NCBI GenBank assembly: GCA_030762935.1
Contig: CM060895.1
Location: 33,284,501 to 33,348,500, forward strand
Direction of reading: 5' to 3'
Source of the DNA: Hymenopus coronatus
Taxonomy: Eukaryota; Arthropoda; Insecta; Mantodea; Hymenopodidae
Length of the DNA: 64,000 nucleotides
Shown: positions 12,111 through 23,035 of the stretch, piece after piece
Layout of the letters: the number at the start of each line of letters is the position of its first letter
Position numbering within the stretch: position 1 is the first letter of the stretch
Notes under the pieces: generated by a model
Database searches by the model: none
What the model was told of the DNA's origin: nothing
The model's input: the letters and a program-made list of their open reading frames with translations, nothing else
Program-made: the position numbers and the translations under genes

Positions 12111-12800
12111 GACCTCTACCGACAATTCATATTGGAAGGAAATATAAATGAAATATAGCAAGAAGTACAATTTGTATTCAACGTTAAAATGTATCAACTA
12201 TTTGTGCGTCAGACTATATATAAGGTAGAATTTCTAAGGATTAGTAAAGTGAAATAATACTTAGGATTGGGAGTCAAAGAGAATGAAAAGTGTGTCTTAG
12301 ATGCTAATATGAAATGTAAAATTTGGCAAGGTAGAACATAGTAATTATGGTGGGGTTATCCAGCTGTAGGCGGGACTTAGGCGAATAAATGCGCTTGCAT
12401 GCTAAAATGTAATAACTCTTCTCTCTGGCGTCTCCTGCACATCAAGTGACATTCCCACACTAAAGCACACTTGATACACTGATCGTAACGCAAGGTTAGG
12501 TTGTTTTCCATTTAGCGGTGAATACAAAGGGAATTAGCCGTATACCAGTAAGTTAAATTGTGCCTCCAACTTAAAGGTCCTAATGCTGTGGAAGATTTAT
12601 TACGACGCAATTATAAATCCTTATGCTTAGATTCAGGAATAATTGAGTACTTATCTTAAAATAACCCGAAACTAGTTCCACACAGATCAGTTATTACCCT
12701 CCATTAAGTGTTCCCATTAAATGTCCACTGGTTCTCCCCGCACCCACGCATACCCTGAGAAAGAACAATCTCGCTTCGTACTACTGGAGTTGTTTCACCC
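12111..12800. other. Single-copy gap
   Basis: No recognised element. AT-rich, with only short ORFs in all frames. Confidence 0.4.
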
Positions 12801-13015
12801 GCCTCTGTGGTGTGGTGTTAGCATATCTACCTCACATTCAAGAGGTCCCAAGATCGAATCTCGGTAAGGGTGAATAACCCGGATAACGTTCATCTGAGGT
12901 TTTTTCTTATCTTGAAAGGACGAATGTTGGGTAAGTTAAAATTCTATATACCCTGGAGTTATTTGAGCATCATTTTATCAATTTAAATCATCGTACGGAA
13001 TAACCTAATAGGTTT
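12801..13015 (+). mobile_element. SINE-D (tRNA-derived)
   Basis: tRNA-like head GCCTCTGTGGTGTGGTGTTA with B box AGATCGAATCTCGG. The body contains GGACGAATGTTGGGTAAGTT and TTATTTGAGCATCATTTTA. The same body, with a long poly(A), recurs at 18100-18270. Confidence 0.75.
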
Positions 13016-13619
13016 TAACTTTGAAACAGTGGTTACAATTAATACATAAACAGAATTGTATTCCGTGCACATCCAGTACCGTGAAAGTTTGTCTTTAAGC
13101 ACTACTTCTATTATATTAATTACCATCACAGACAGTATTTGAAACGGAATTTACTAGACTGTAACACACGTGTAGCCACACATTCGGAAAACACCACATG
13201 ACTTACGAAACGACTGTAAGGTCTTCTACAGCTACGGGAGTGTAATTCTTGCTCTATGGCGCGGCTGACCATTTTCTACGGATCATTTATCACCTTATGG
13301 CTCGCGTCTCTCCTCAATCACACCGTTACGAGAGTGTGGCAGTTTCATTCACCAACTCTGTTTAACTTTAGCTCAACACAAACTTCAAAAGTATAGTTTA
13401 TGCTAATCGAGTAAAGGAAATTAAACTTCCTAGGGAGAAAAAGTCTTTTACATGCCCACGTAATGTTTCTCGCCATGTGTTGTACGAACTTTGTCTTTTC
13501 TTCTCCAAAGTGTCACGTCTCTTCTCGTAGTTTGCTACTTAGCATTTTTTTTTTCAAAACAGTAACGGAGTCTGATCAGGACTCTGGTACTGTATCCCTA
13601 TTTACATTTCCCCCCGTAG
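13016..13619. other. Single-copy gap
   Basis: Unrecognised AT-rich DNA. It contains an isolated CTAATCGAGTAAA at about 13404, too short to call R870. Part of the 112-codon ORF (13463-13801) crosses into SINE-E, so I read it as chance. Confidence 0.4.
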
Positions 13620-13788
13620 GTTTTACTGATTACTGGTTTACTGGTTTTACTGTTTCTTTTACAAACATATACACATTGCACAAACATATAACATCCATGC
13701 CCAAGGCGGGACTCGAACCCACGATCCCCTGCCCAAGAAGCACCAAAGCGAGACGCTTTAGCGAGTGTGGCCATGGGGACCGGCAGTT
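13620..13788 (-). mobile_element. SINE-E, minus strand
   Basis: The minus-strand head GGTCCCCATGGCCACACTCG, then GATCGTGGGTTCGAGTCCCG (B box) and CCTTGGGCATGGATG. The same family lies in plus orientation at 40265. Its 5' end abuts a truncated R870 copy at 13788. The 3' limit is uncertain. Confidence 0.7.
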
Positions 13789-14126
13789 GACAAATCCCTG
13801 AATGAAAAAAGTACAAGTTTTTTAAGCTGAAACCAATAACAAGGAATATCTCAAAAACGATCAACCCCACGAAAAAAGAAAATGTATATGGCATTTATCG
13901 CGATCTACATTTTTGTGTGGTAAGTTTTTTTTTCTATATCTTACGGTTGACAGGTAATGCAAAGTTAAATAAAATTAATGCAGAATAAAGAGGTTTTTAG
14001 AAGTTATTCTCAGAAAGTCCAAAATATAAATTTTATTTGGTATGTAAATATCTTAAATATAAGAGATTTTAATCAAAATCGTTAGATCCATTTTGGAGAA
14101 AATCAAAATTTTTGACTTTTTGGGGT
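13789..14126 (+). repeat. R870 internal part
   Basis: Starts at AGTTGACAAATCCCTG directly after SINE-E and ends in AAATCAAAATTTTTGAC, lacking both termini. The 5' truncation coincides exactly with the SINE edge. Confidence 0.75.
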
Positions 14127-14164
14127 GGTAGCATTCAGCAAAGAAAGTCACTTTTGCTATTTAA

Positions 14165-15121
14165 ATGCACATAGTAGCTACAGAACTGCATCCAAAAACC
14201 CGATACCGAGATTTTGTGTCAATTAGTGTTTTGAGTATCTACTTCAAAAAAAAAAAGATTATATTTTTAGAAAAAGGCCAACATTTATGTCTGTCTAGTT
14301 GTATATGTGTGTTTATGAACAACCGAAGTCAGTCAAATTCGAAATTTGGTATTTGAGTTCAGTATTTACCAAAGATGTGACACGATGGTTTCAAAATAAA
14401 ATCTGCTATCACAAACTACCCTTAGCATGGAAGGTTGTTCGAAATCTTATATTTTCTTAAAAATGGCTCTAAGCACTTTGATTAAAATACTGTTTTGTGT
14501 AAGAGATAGACCAAAGATGTAGACCACAGTCGCCCTCCGTGGTGTAATGGTTACAAGCTAGCTTCATATACCCAAGGTCGCAGGTTCAAACCCGGTGGAG
14601 GACGATGGATTTTTTCGAACGTAAAAATCCTTAGCATGACTTCCTTTAGGAAGGGAAGTAAAGCCGTTGGTCCCGTACGGCACGTAAAAGAACCTCAAGC
14701 CTGATAGAGAGATATCTGAGCTAAATTAATCGGTCTTTCACGCCCAACATAGAAAGGGACGTTGAGAACCACAACAGTTAAAGAGCGTCCATAAATAAAA
14801 AAACACCATTTCATTTTTTCGTTAAAACACACAATTTATGCAGAACACATTTTTTGTGAAGTTAACTATTTCCGCGATATTCCTTATTATTATGTTAAAT
14901 GTTGGAATACTTATACTCTTCTTAAATGGGAAGAAGTTCGTATTTCAAAGTTATCACTTAGTGACCACCTCTTTAAAAGATTTGATCACTTTTAACCTAT
15001 TTAATGTATTTCCTTATTTCGTTTGTACCTACAAGGCATGCATGGACAGTAAGCTCTTGCAAGACGAATTTGTTTCAGAATAGGTAGAGGGAAGTGTGTG
15101 ATTGAAACACATGAGGTTTTT
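14165..15121 (-). mobile_element. R870 copy split by SINE-B
   Basis: Antisense body 14165-14528 and 14806-15121 around a SINE-B. It ends GAAACACATGAGGTTTTTA. It is decayed: the palindrome reads only CACATAGTAGCTACAG, and the CA core is short (14300-14325). Confidence 0.75.
14529..14806 (+). mobile_element. SINE-B inserted in R870
   Basis: A box GGTGTAATGGTTACAAGC, B box GGTTCAAACCCGG, then GGAGGACGATGG. The acceptor strands CCTCCG and TGGAGG can still pair. The tail reads GCGTCCATAAATAAAAAAAC then CACCATTTCATTTTTTC, showing the full family 3' end. No clear target duplication found. Confidence 0.85.
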
Positions 15122-15279
15122 AAGGTAAAATCGTAAACAAACCATTTCCAGATTTATAATAAACGATATATTGTAACAGATTACATGAATGCATGTGTTC
15201 AAAAGATTACCAATATGTTATATTTGATTATGAATATTAATGGTGATTACTAATATTTATAATTATTAATAGACAACCT

Positions 15280-15623
15280 GGTCGTCTCCTTAGTGCGGTG
15301 GTAGCGCAGCTGCTTACCAAGCGGGCGACCTGGGTTCGATCCCCAGTACCGGCGTGGGGATTTTTCCGCCGCTGGGAGACCTGGCCCGGGGTGCACTCAG
15401 CCTCGTAAGGTATCTGGGGGGCCAATTGAGGAGCTACTTGATGGAGAAGTAGCGGCTCCAGGTCATGAGGACCGCATTAACCGGCCGGGAGCGACTCGAG
15501 GCGCTGACCACGTCTCACCCTCCAATACTGCACCCCATCCATGACGTCTGTAGTGGACCGAGATGGGGGACGCAGCGGCCGGGCGGTAGGCCAAGGTTCC
15601 CCGTGAGCTGTCGTGCCATGAAG
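15280..15623 (+). mobile_element. SINE-A, full length with 14-bp TSD
   Basis: The most complete SINE-A. Head GCGGTGGTAGCGCAGCTGC with B box GGGTTCGATCCCCAG. The body includes CCAATTGAGGAGCTACTTGA and CGGCCGGGCGGTAGGCC, and the end is GTCGTGCCATGAAG. A perfect 14-bp duplication, TTAATAGACAACCT, lies at 15266-15279 and 15624-15637. There is no poly(A) tail, which is unusual for an L1-type mobilised SINE. Confidence 0.92.
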
Positions 15624-15728
15624 TTAATAGACAACCTATACGCTACGAAATGCGAGTATTTTTTTCAGGGGGAGGGGTAACAACGTCCTTTAACCAGATT
15701 GGTTATAGCGGACAGTCAAAAATTATGA

Positions 15729-16550
15729 AAAAAATCTGATGTATTCAACTCACATGACTTTCTCTATATCACTACAACAAATTATACTATTTACTTCATC
15801 TAATGGAGCAAAAATTAGCAGAAATAGTCTTATTACTTGCTTCCTTGTTAGTAGAAGCGAAATAAGAGGGTAGCATAGGTTAAAGTGATAGTCAAAAGCT
15901 GGTTGCTCTGCGACTGAAGTTCCTTTGTTTGTATGGACACGAGTTCACAAAGTCCTGTATGAAAAAAGTATAAGTCTTTGTAGCTAAAAAAAAACAAACA
16001 AAATAACTAAAAAACAATCAAATCCACGAAATAAATGTATATAACATAAATTGTGTGTTTTAAGATCTCTAACGGTTTAGCAGTTATGCAAAATTCCGTA
16101 AAATTGACCAAGAATAAAGTAGTCTTCAGAGGCTATTCCCAAAAATATAAAAATATACATTTTATTTGTCACGTAAATATCTTCTATATACGATATTTTA
16201 ATCAAAATCGTTAGAGCCATTTTTAGAAAATCAAAATTTTCGAAAAAAGTTCCATGTAAAGGGTAGTTTGAGGTGGGGGAGATTTTTCCCAAAATCTTCG
16301 TGTCGCATCCCTGGAGGATACTAAACTTAAATACCAAGTTTAGTATTTTACCTACTTTTCGTTTTTGAGTTATCGTGTTCACAGACACACGGACACACGG
16401 ACACACACACGGACCTTTTTCCGAAAATGCTTTTTTCAGATAAAGGGGCCCTAGAACATATTTCCGGTGAAATCTCGGTATCGAATTTTTTGGTGGAGTG
16501 CATTACATTCTCTATACACTATGTACATAGTGCCTATAGAGAAAGTAAAA
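15729..16550 (+). mobile_element. R870 copy, first of head-to-tail pair
   Basis: Starts AAAAATCTGATGTATTC and ends CTATAGAGAAAGTAAAAATC, running straight into the next copy. About 50 bp shorter than the reference because of small deletions in its first half. Confidence 0.88.
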
Positions 16551-17419
16551 ATCTGACGTGTTCCATTCACATGAATTTCTCTATATCTCTGTAACAAATT
16601 ATTGTTAATAAGCTTATCTTTTATTTATTTCATGCTAATCGAGAAAAATTAACAGAAATAGTCTTATTTCTTGCTTTATTGTAAGTAGAAGCGAAATAAG
16701 CGAGTACCATAGGTTAAAGGGAAAGCCAAAAGCTGGTTGCTATGTGACTGAAGTTCCTTTGTTTGTATGGACAGGAGTTGACAAATTCCTGTATGAGAAG
16801 AGTACGTTTTTCAAAGCTGAAACCAAGAAAAACGAATATCTCAAAAACGATCAACTCCACGAAAAAAATGTATATAACATAAATTGTGTGCTTTAACGTG
16901 CTCTACATTTTTTGTGTGTTGAGCTTTTGTCTATCTCTTACGGTTTAGTAGTTATGCAAAATTCATCCAGAATAAAGTAGTCTTCAGAGGCTATTCCCAG
17001 AAAATTCAAAATATACATTTTATTTGGTAGGTAAATAACTTTAATATACAATATTTTAATTAAAATCGTTAGAGCCATTTTTGAGAAAATCGAAATTTTC
17101 GAAAAAAGTTCCATGCAAAGGGTAGTTTAAGGTGGGGGAATTTTTCTGAAAATCTTCGTGTCGTATACCTGGAAGATACTAAACTTAAATACCAAGTTTG
17201 GTATTTTACCGACTTTTCGTTTTTGAGTTATCGTGTACACGGACACACTGACACACTGACACACGGACACACACACGGACCTTTTTCTGAAAATACTTTC
17301 TTTGGATACAGGGGACCCTAAATCATATATTTCCGGTGAAATCTCGGTATCGAATTTTTTGGTGGAGTGCAATACATTCTCTATACACTATGTACATAGT
17401 GAGTATAGAGAAAGTTAAA
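16550..17419 (+). mobile_element. R870 copy, second of head-to-tail pair
   Basis: Its 5' AATCTGACGTGTTCC shares the AAAAATC with the 3' end of the copy before it, with no spacer. Core CACACGGACACACTGACAC at 17237-17280. Palindrome ACTATGTACATAGT at about 17388-17401 is perfect. It ends AAAGTTAAAAG. Confidence 0.9.
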
Positions 17420-17420
17420 A

Positions 17421-18102
17421 GTGGTATTTAAGTTTAGTATCTTCCAAGGAGGCGATACGAAGATTTTTAGAAAAATCCCCACCCCCAACTACCCTTTACT
17501 AGAACTTTTTTCCAAAATTTTAATTTTCTCAAAAATGGCTAACGATTTTGATTAAACTACCCTTTATATGGGAAAACTTCGAAAAGTTTGATTTTCTCAA
17601 AAATGGCTCTAAAGGTTATGATTAAAATACTGTATATTAAATAAAATGTATAGCTTTAATTTTCTGGGAATAGCCTCTGAAGACATGCTTATTCTGTATT
17701 CATTTTGCGGAATTTTGCAAAACTGGTAAACCTTAAGAGATAGACAAAACTTATAAAAAAAAAATGTAGAGCTCTTTTAAACACACAGTTAATGTTATAC
17801 AATTTTTTTTCGTGAAGTTTTGAGATATTCCTTGGTATTTGTTTTGATCTTTAAGATACTTTTCTCATAAGGGAATTTGTCAACTCCTGGGCATACAAAC
17901 AAAGGAACTTCAATCACATAGCAATCAGATCTTAAAAGATTTGCCTATCGCTTTAGCATATGGTACTCCATTATTTCCCGTCTACTTACAAGGATGCAAG
18001 TAATAAGACCCTTTCTGCTAATGTTTTCTCAATTAGCATTAAGTGAATAGAAGAATAAGCCTTTTAATAATATTTTATTGCAGATATATAGAGAATGTCA
18101 TT
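17421..18102 (-). mobile_element. R870 copy with internal duplication
   Basis: Antisense body from the GGTATTTAAGTTTAGTATC segment to ATATATAGAGAATGTCA. A segment starting CTACCCTTTA is duplicated (about 17495-17556 and 17557-17630). The last 20 bases of the 5' end are lost at the junction with a SINE-D tail. Confidence 0.8.
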
Positions 18103-18270
18103 TTTTCAGAGTTTCCCTTACCCTGAGAAGACGAATGTCGAGTAACTTTAAGCTCCATGGACCCCGAGGTCATTTGAGTATTATTTTACCAATTTCATTC
18201 ATGGTCCGATATGACCAACCAGGTCAAAGACGTTAAGCTTCACAAAAAAAAAAAAAAAAAAAAAAAAAAA
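18103..18270 (+). mobile_element. SINE-D 3' part with poly(A)
   Basis: Lacks the tRNA head. Shares GACGAATGTCGAGTAA and TCATTTGAGTATTATTTTA with the copy at 12801 and ends in A27 at 18244-18270. The tail shows insertion by an L1/LINE-type poly(A) mechanism. Confidence 0.75.
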
Positions 18271-18373
18271 CAATTATCAGGTCAAGGATAGCCAACTAAT
18301 CCTGCGTTTCTAGTAAGAAGGAACCAGAAACAATTGAAAGCTAAATTTAATGAAGGTAACACCCGTATATCAT

Positions 18374-18520
18374 CGGCTGGCCTTGTAGCTTAATCGGTAA
18401 AACATCTATCTGCCGTGCACGATGTCTCGGTTTCGAATCCGCTGGCGGTAGGAACTTTTCTGTAGCCAAGAGATTCTGATAGCCTCCTAAGATGGAGAAG
18501 AATAAAGTTAGTAGATTAAG
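18374..18520 (+). mobile_element. tRNA-like SINE (family F)
   Basis: Head GGCCTTGTAGCTTAATCGG (A box) and GGTTTCGAATCCGCTGG (B box), followed by a short tail. It ends at the TA used by the mariner next door. Only one copy in the window, so its length is uncertain. Confidence 0.55.
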
Positions 18521-18522
18521 TA

Positions 18523-19773
18523 CGAGGGTCGGCTGAAAAGTTCGTGATCTCTGAATGAAAACAGCCTTTTTTTTCTGTTTTATTTCTCAACATAATCTCC
18601 AGAAAGGCTAATACATTTGTCATATCGGTGTTCTAATTTATTTAAACCATCTCTGTAGTGTGATTTATCAAGGTCCTAAAAACAGCTGTTTACCGCATCA
18701 ATGACCTTCTCGTTGCTGTGAAATCTTCGTCCTCCAAAACATTTTTTGAGGTTTGGGAACAGGTTGGAGTCACCGGGTGCTAGATCTGGCGAATAGGGTG
18801 GATGTTCAAGCAATTGCAACTTTAATTCTCACAGTTTACCCGTTGCAATGACTGAACCAGGGCTGGAGCATTGTCGTGATGAAACAACATTTATTTATTT
18901 ATTTTTACCAGATGAGGTATTTTTCTTTTCACCTCATCACTCAAACGTTGCACTAAGTTTGTGTATGGTCACCAGTGACATTTTTACCCTTTTCCAAGTA
19001 ATCAATAAAAATAATTCCCTGGGCATCCCGGAAAACACTCGGCATAGCCTTGTTAGCTGACAGAATCTTGGTTCACCTGGCGTTTTCACTTTGATTTACT
19101 TGCTGGAGTGTAGTGACGTATCCAAGTTTCATCCATGGTAATAAGCCTTCACTGGGATTTTTACGGTAGAGATCCACATTCGTAACAGAAACAATATTTC
19201 TTTGCAACTTTTGATCAGGTGTCAACAAACGCGGCACCCTCTTGCACAGATCTTGTAAAAGCCCAAAAAAATTACTTAAAATATTACCTGCACGTCCTTT
19301 TGATGTATTTACAGCCTCTGCTATATCAAACAACTTTAATCTGCGGTCTTCCGGTACTGGACGATGCCTTTTTTCAATGATCTCTGACGTTGTTACTTCT
19401 ACAGGGCGTCCAGAGTGACGCTCATCACTAGTGCTCGTACGTCCCATTTTAAACTCTGCAACCCACCTTTTAATCACTGAATATGAAGAGGCAAGAGTCT
19501 TTCAATGTTTGATCATTTCCTCCTTGATTTCTTTAGGTGTTAAGCCTTTCAAATGGAAGTATTTAATCACTGCTCGTTTTTCCAACACCTCCATTTTTGT
19601 GAAAACTCTAAAGTAGTGTTTAAAATGCTGTCATTCGAAAACTAAACAAGCTATTGACCGACCTGTAACTATGGTTACAATCTAGTCTAGAGTTAGACTA
19701 TACGATGCTACTGTCTAACTGGCCTAGTGGTGCCATATCTTCTTGAGGCCTGGGACTTATCAGCCGACCCTCG
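18523..19773 (-). mobile_element. mariner-type transposon, decayed (1,251 bp)
   Basis: Terminal inverted repeats CGAGGGTCGGCTGAAAAGTT (left) and CGAGGGTCGGCTGATAAGTC (right, minus strand), flanked by TA at 18521-18522 and 19774-19775. The length fits mariner. The gene inside, read on the minus strand, is broken. Confidence 0.92.
18580..19594 (-). pseudogene. mariner transposase, multiply broken
   Basis: Starts at MEVLEKRAVIKYFHLKG (ATG at 19594), followed by a stop after EEMIKH, then the helix-turn-helix RWVAEFKMGRTSTSDERHSG and VPRLLTPDQK (a mariner WVPhxL-type signature). The first catalytic motif MDETW is readable only in a shifted frame near 19135. HHDNAPA and YSPDLAPGD motifs follow among several stops near 18880-18800. 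The C-terminus is GDYVEK before a stop at 18580. The mariner domain order is complete but the frame is broken many times, so it cannot be active. Confidence 0.85.
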
Positions 19774-19775
19774 TA

Positions 19776-21147
19776 TGTCGTCCCATCTATTGTTGACGAA
19801 ATACTCTTATTCGACCTGTTTAAATATCCATTACGCTTTATCCGTTATGCAGAAAGCTGCTTCAACACGTTCTATTTCCCTAGATGTATCTTTCCCAGGC
19901 AGAATGGCGAACACGTCGCTCGCGTTGTAGATTAGGCTAAGAGAAAAAAACGTGGCATAGGATAAGGGAAACCGAGAGGGAAAGGTAGTAAAAATGGTAA
20001 GTCCGCAGAGCAAGAAGCAGAATGAGATCTGTCCAAAGAAGGGTGATTTATGGGTTGAGAGATACCGCAGCGAGTACAAGCTAGCAACAGCGCTGGGAAA
20101 ACTTTGCGTATCAGCATTTCCCTTGTCTGCTTCACCTCACCTTTTTGTTAAGGGTTACGTTAAGAAGTCCTCGGCGGCGAACAGAAAGGTCAAGAGGATA
20201 AACACCGCTCGGCACCTTTCACAGCGTTGCTTCCCACAGCTGGACACCGCGGAGGATTACAACTAAACTTGCGCTAGCTGCAAGGTGTAAGATATGGGAA
20301 TCGGCAATGTTGCCGATGAGAAGAATGCCAGCGAGAAGCGACACCGAAGTTGTCAAAGTGATTTTCAAGTGTCCTGTCATTTATTTTGCTTGTATTTTTT
20401 ATCATCCACTTCCTCACGCTTATGTATGGCTATGGGCCGACCACTCGTTCCGGGGTCCTCATTATGTGGTTTCATGCCACTGGCTCCCCGAAAGGCTTCT
20501 GACTCCTAGGCAACAGCTTGTCCGTTGGGGGGTGTTCTAAATACGGGGATGGTAAGTCGACTACAAAACGAAACTAAAGGTATAGCTTTAATTTTTTGTA
20601 CACGCATTATCGATAACAAAAGAAGTATTCATAGAAAGTTTCATTCAGATATGTATATTCATTCAGGATATATTAATTGATTTATTCGGATTAATTAGCT
20701 AACAAATTATCTATCTTTTCCTATAGATATTAACCTATTTGCAGCACCTTTTAAATGTCATTCGTTATTACCATTGTAACAAATTTCCTGGTTTGAATTT
20801 TCCTAAAGTTGATCACTTTTTTTGTATTTATCCACTAAGTGGAAGAAACTGCGTAAAATCAACGCATAATTACATCAATTAATTTTTAATAAACTAATAT
20901 GTCACCAATATCAAAATTTCAACAAACTATTTTATAACCCTTTGAGAAAAAAAAATTATATCCCTAGCTGTATTTTTATGGGAGGAGATAGATTTTTCAT
21001 ATTGGAAAATAACAATAAACTTGAATTTGAGAAAAATGGCTTTAAAGTTTGACATAGACAGTCATTTAACAACGCAATACTTTAAAATGGCGTCCAAACA
21101 TGTGTTACATCCGCTCTAGGAGAACCATATTTATACTCGTAAATTTC
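19776..21147. other. Single-copy region, unrecognised
   Basis: 19776-20560 has higher GC and several overlapping 60-90-codon ORFs on both strands, none with a motif I know. 20560-21147 is very AT-rich and empty. I cannot decide between old repeat and unique DNA. Confidence 0.35.
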
Positions 21148-21149
21148 TA

Positions 21150-21720
21150 CAGGGTCTTTTAAAAGTCACTTCAAAATTTAAACCGCTATAAATACTGTAA
21201 TGTTTGAGATCGGATAAAAACGAAGAACACTGAGCAAGCAATGAGGTTTCGTTTTTTTTTTTTTTTTTTTTTTTTTTAGTTTATCTGGTTACAGTTCTGT
21301 TGAATAGAGCATTAGTAATTTTATTCATACTCCGATGTTGTAAGTTGTAAGAACAGGACGATATTTATTTATGAAGTTCTTAAAAGTGGCCTCCGCGATC
21401 TCCAGATCTCAATCCAATCGACTTTTGTTGTGGGAGTTGTGGGAATTACCTTGAAGAACGAGATTTCCTGACACTTCCAACATTTCCAAAAGGAACTGAA
21501 AGATACTATCTCGCAGGAAATTGTTAAAATACCAAGCCATCATCTACAGTCGCAGAAAGAATGGTGTATGGTGAACAAGAAAACGGAGGACATCTTCCCA
21601 GTGTTTTATACAACCTCATTGTTTGCCCAGTGCCTTTTGTTTTTTTCTCTATCCCAAATATTATAATTAAATAATATTATAATGCTTATAATCAAGTTTG
21701 AAGTGACTTTTGAAAGCCCT
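21150..21720 (+). mobile_element. Deleted Tc1/mariner-like DDE element
   Basis: The left end CAGGGTCTTTTAAAAGTCAC and the right end read on the minus strand, AGGGCTTTCAAAAGTCAC, are matching inverted repeats. TA dinucleotides flank at 21148-21149 and 21721-21722. Only about 570 bp remains, including a poly(T) run at 21251-21278 and a transposase C-terminal relic. Confidence 0.6.
21389..21620 (+). pseudogene. DDE transposase C-terminus relic
   Basis: Reads WPPRSPDLNPIDF, the classical third-catalytic-residue block of Tc1/mariner-like (DDE_3) transposases. A frameshift follows, then FQKELKDTISQEIVKIPSHH. The residue after the block is frame-damaged. No upstream catalytic domain survives in the element. 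Confidence 0.65.
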
Positions 21721-21775
21721 TATACTACGGTGTAATATTTACACAAATGATCGACATTTTTGACCAAAATTGATA

Positions 21776-22320
21776 AAAAAGCTGATGTTATATTCATATA
21801 ACTTTCTCTAGTTCCATATACAAACAATTTTTACTAGATACTATTATTTTGTCTTTATTATACTAATCGAGATAATAATTAGCAGAATTTTTCTTATTAC
21901 ATACTTTCTTGTAAGTAGAAGGCAAGTATGCGAATACGTTATGCTAAAGCAATAATCAAATCTTTTAAAATCTGGTCGCTATACGAAAGAATTGAGGTTG
22001 GGTGCGTTTTAAATGGTGCCGTTTGAGAAAGCTTACTTTGAAATAACAAAGAATGTCTCGAAGATAGTCAAATCTACAAGAAAAATGCATGTGACATAAA
22101 TTGTGTATTTTAATGAAGTCTACATTTTGGTATAATAAGTTTTCTATCTCTTATGGCTTAATCGTCATGTAAAATTTACAAAGCTCATTCAGAATAGATA
22201 TGTTCAAACACTATTCCCAAAAAATTAAAAATATAAATGCAATTTGTGATATAACTATCATTAATATACGATTTTTTTAACTCTGGTTACTATGTGCATT
22301 GTACGTACAAAAGAAAGTAA
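21776..22320 (+). mobile_element. R870 copy with large internal deletion
   Basis: The 5' half is normal (AAAAAAGCTGATG start). After ATACGATTTTTTTAAC it jumps to the 3' end, ACTATGTGCATTGTACGTAC, followed by AAAGAAAGTAATAAAC. About 330 bp, including the CA core, is missing. Confidence 0.8.
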
Positions 22321-22629
22321 TAAACATGAGGAATATGAAAGCAATAGAGTTCTTATATAGGATGAAAAAATGACATGTTCGACAGTCACTTGTCGACACT
22401 TGTGAAATAATATGAAGCGGAGATAGAACTGACATCAGAAACATAAAAACTCTAGTATATCACTGTTCATGTGAATGGGTGACCGTGTAGAAATTCTGAA
22501 ATAAAAACAATTCTTGAACTCCACAAATACACAAATAAATACAGAGAGGAAAGCAGTAATGTACTCGTATATTGCATACCAGAGCACTTACAAAATGTCG
22601 TTTTACAATGAGCAATTTTATTACTCTTT
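22321..22629. other. Single-copy gap
   Basis: Nothing recognised. Confidence 0.4.
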
Positions 22630-22638
22630 CTGCAACGT

Positions 22639-22926
22639 GAAAAAATGAAATGGCGTTTTATTTATGGACGCTCTTTTACTGCTGTGGTTTTCAGAGTCCC
22701 ATTCTATGTTGGGTGTTAAAGACTGCTTAATTTTGCTCAGAGGCCTCCTTTATCAGGCTTGAGGTTCTTTTACGTGCCGTAAATCTACGACACGGGAACA
22801 ACGGCCCGAAGGAAGCCATGCTAAGGATTTTTATGCCCGAAAAAATCCATCGTCCTTCGCCGGGTTTGAACCCGCGACCTTGGGCACATGAAGTTAGCAT
22901 GGTAACCATTACACCACGGAGGCCGA
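22639..22926 (-). mobile_element. SINE-B, minus strand, 9-bp TSD
   Basis: The minus-strand head has GTGTAATGGTTACCATGC and B box GGGTTCAAACCCGGCG. The tail AAATAAAACGCCATTTC then ATTTTTTC is complete. Duplication CTGCAACGT lies at 22630-22638 and 22927-22935. This is the cleanest example for defining the family 3' end. Confidence 0.9.
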
Positions 22927-22935
22927 CTGCAACGT

Positions 22936-23035
22936 AGACAACTGTATATTATGTAGACAAGATATTACATTCCACTCAAAATTCGACACCGAGATCTCAT
23001 CGGAAATACTTGTTTTGAGAACACCTGAATCTAAG
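22936..23035 (-). repeat. R870 3'-end fragment
   Basis: Contains TTACATTCCACTCAAAATTC, GACACCGAGATCTCATCGG and TTGTTTTGAGAACACCTGAA. It is joined back-to-back with the next, plus-oriented copy. Confidence 0.65.

Noticed and set aside
15729..17419. CRISPR-like or satellite array
   Set aside because: Units are long, in both orientations, dispersed and nested, with no short repeat/spacer pattern.
19994..20266. 90-codon basic ORF
   Set aside because: Overlapped by antisense ORFs of similar length; no recognised domain.
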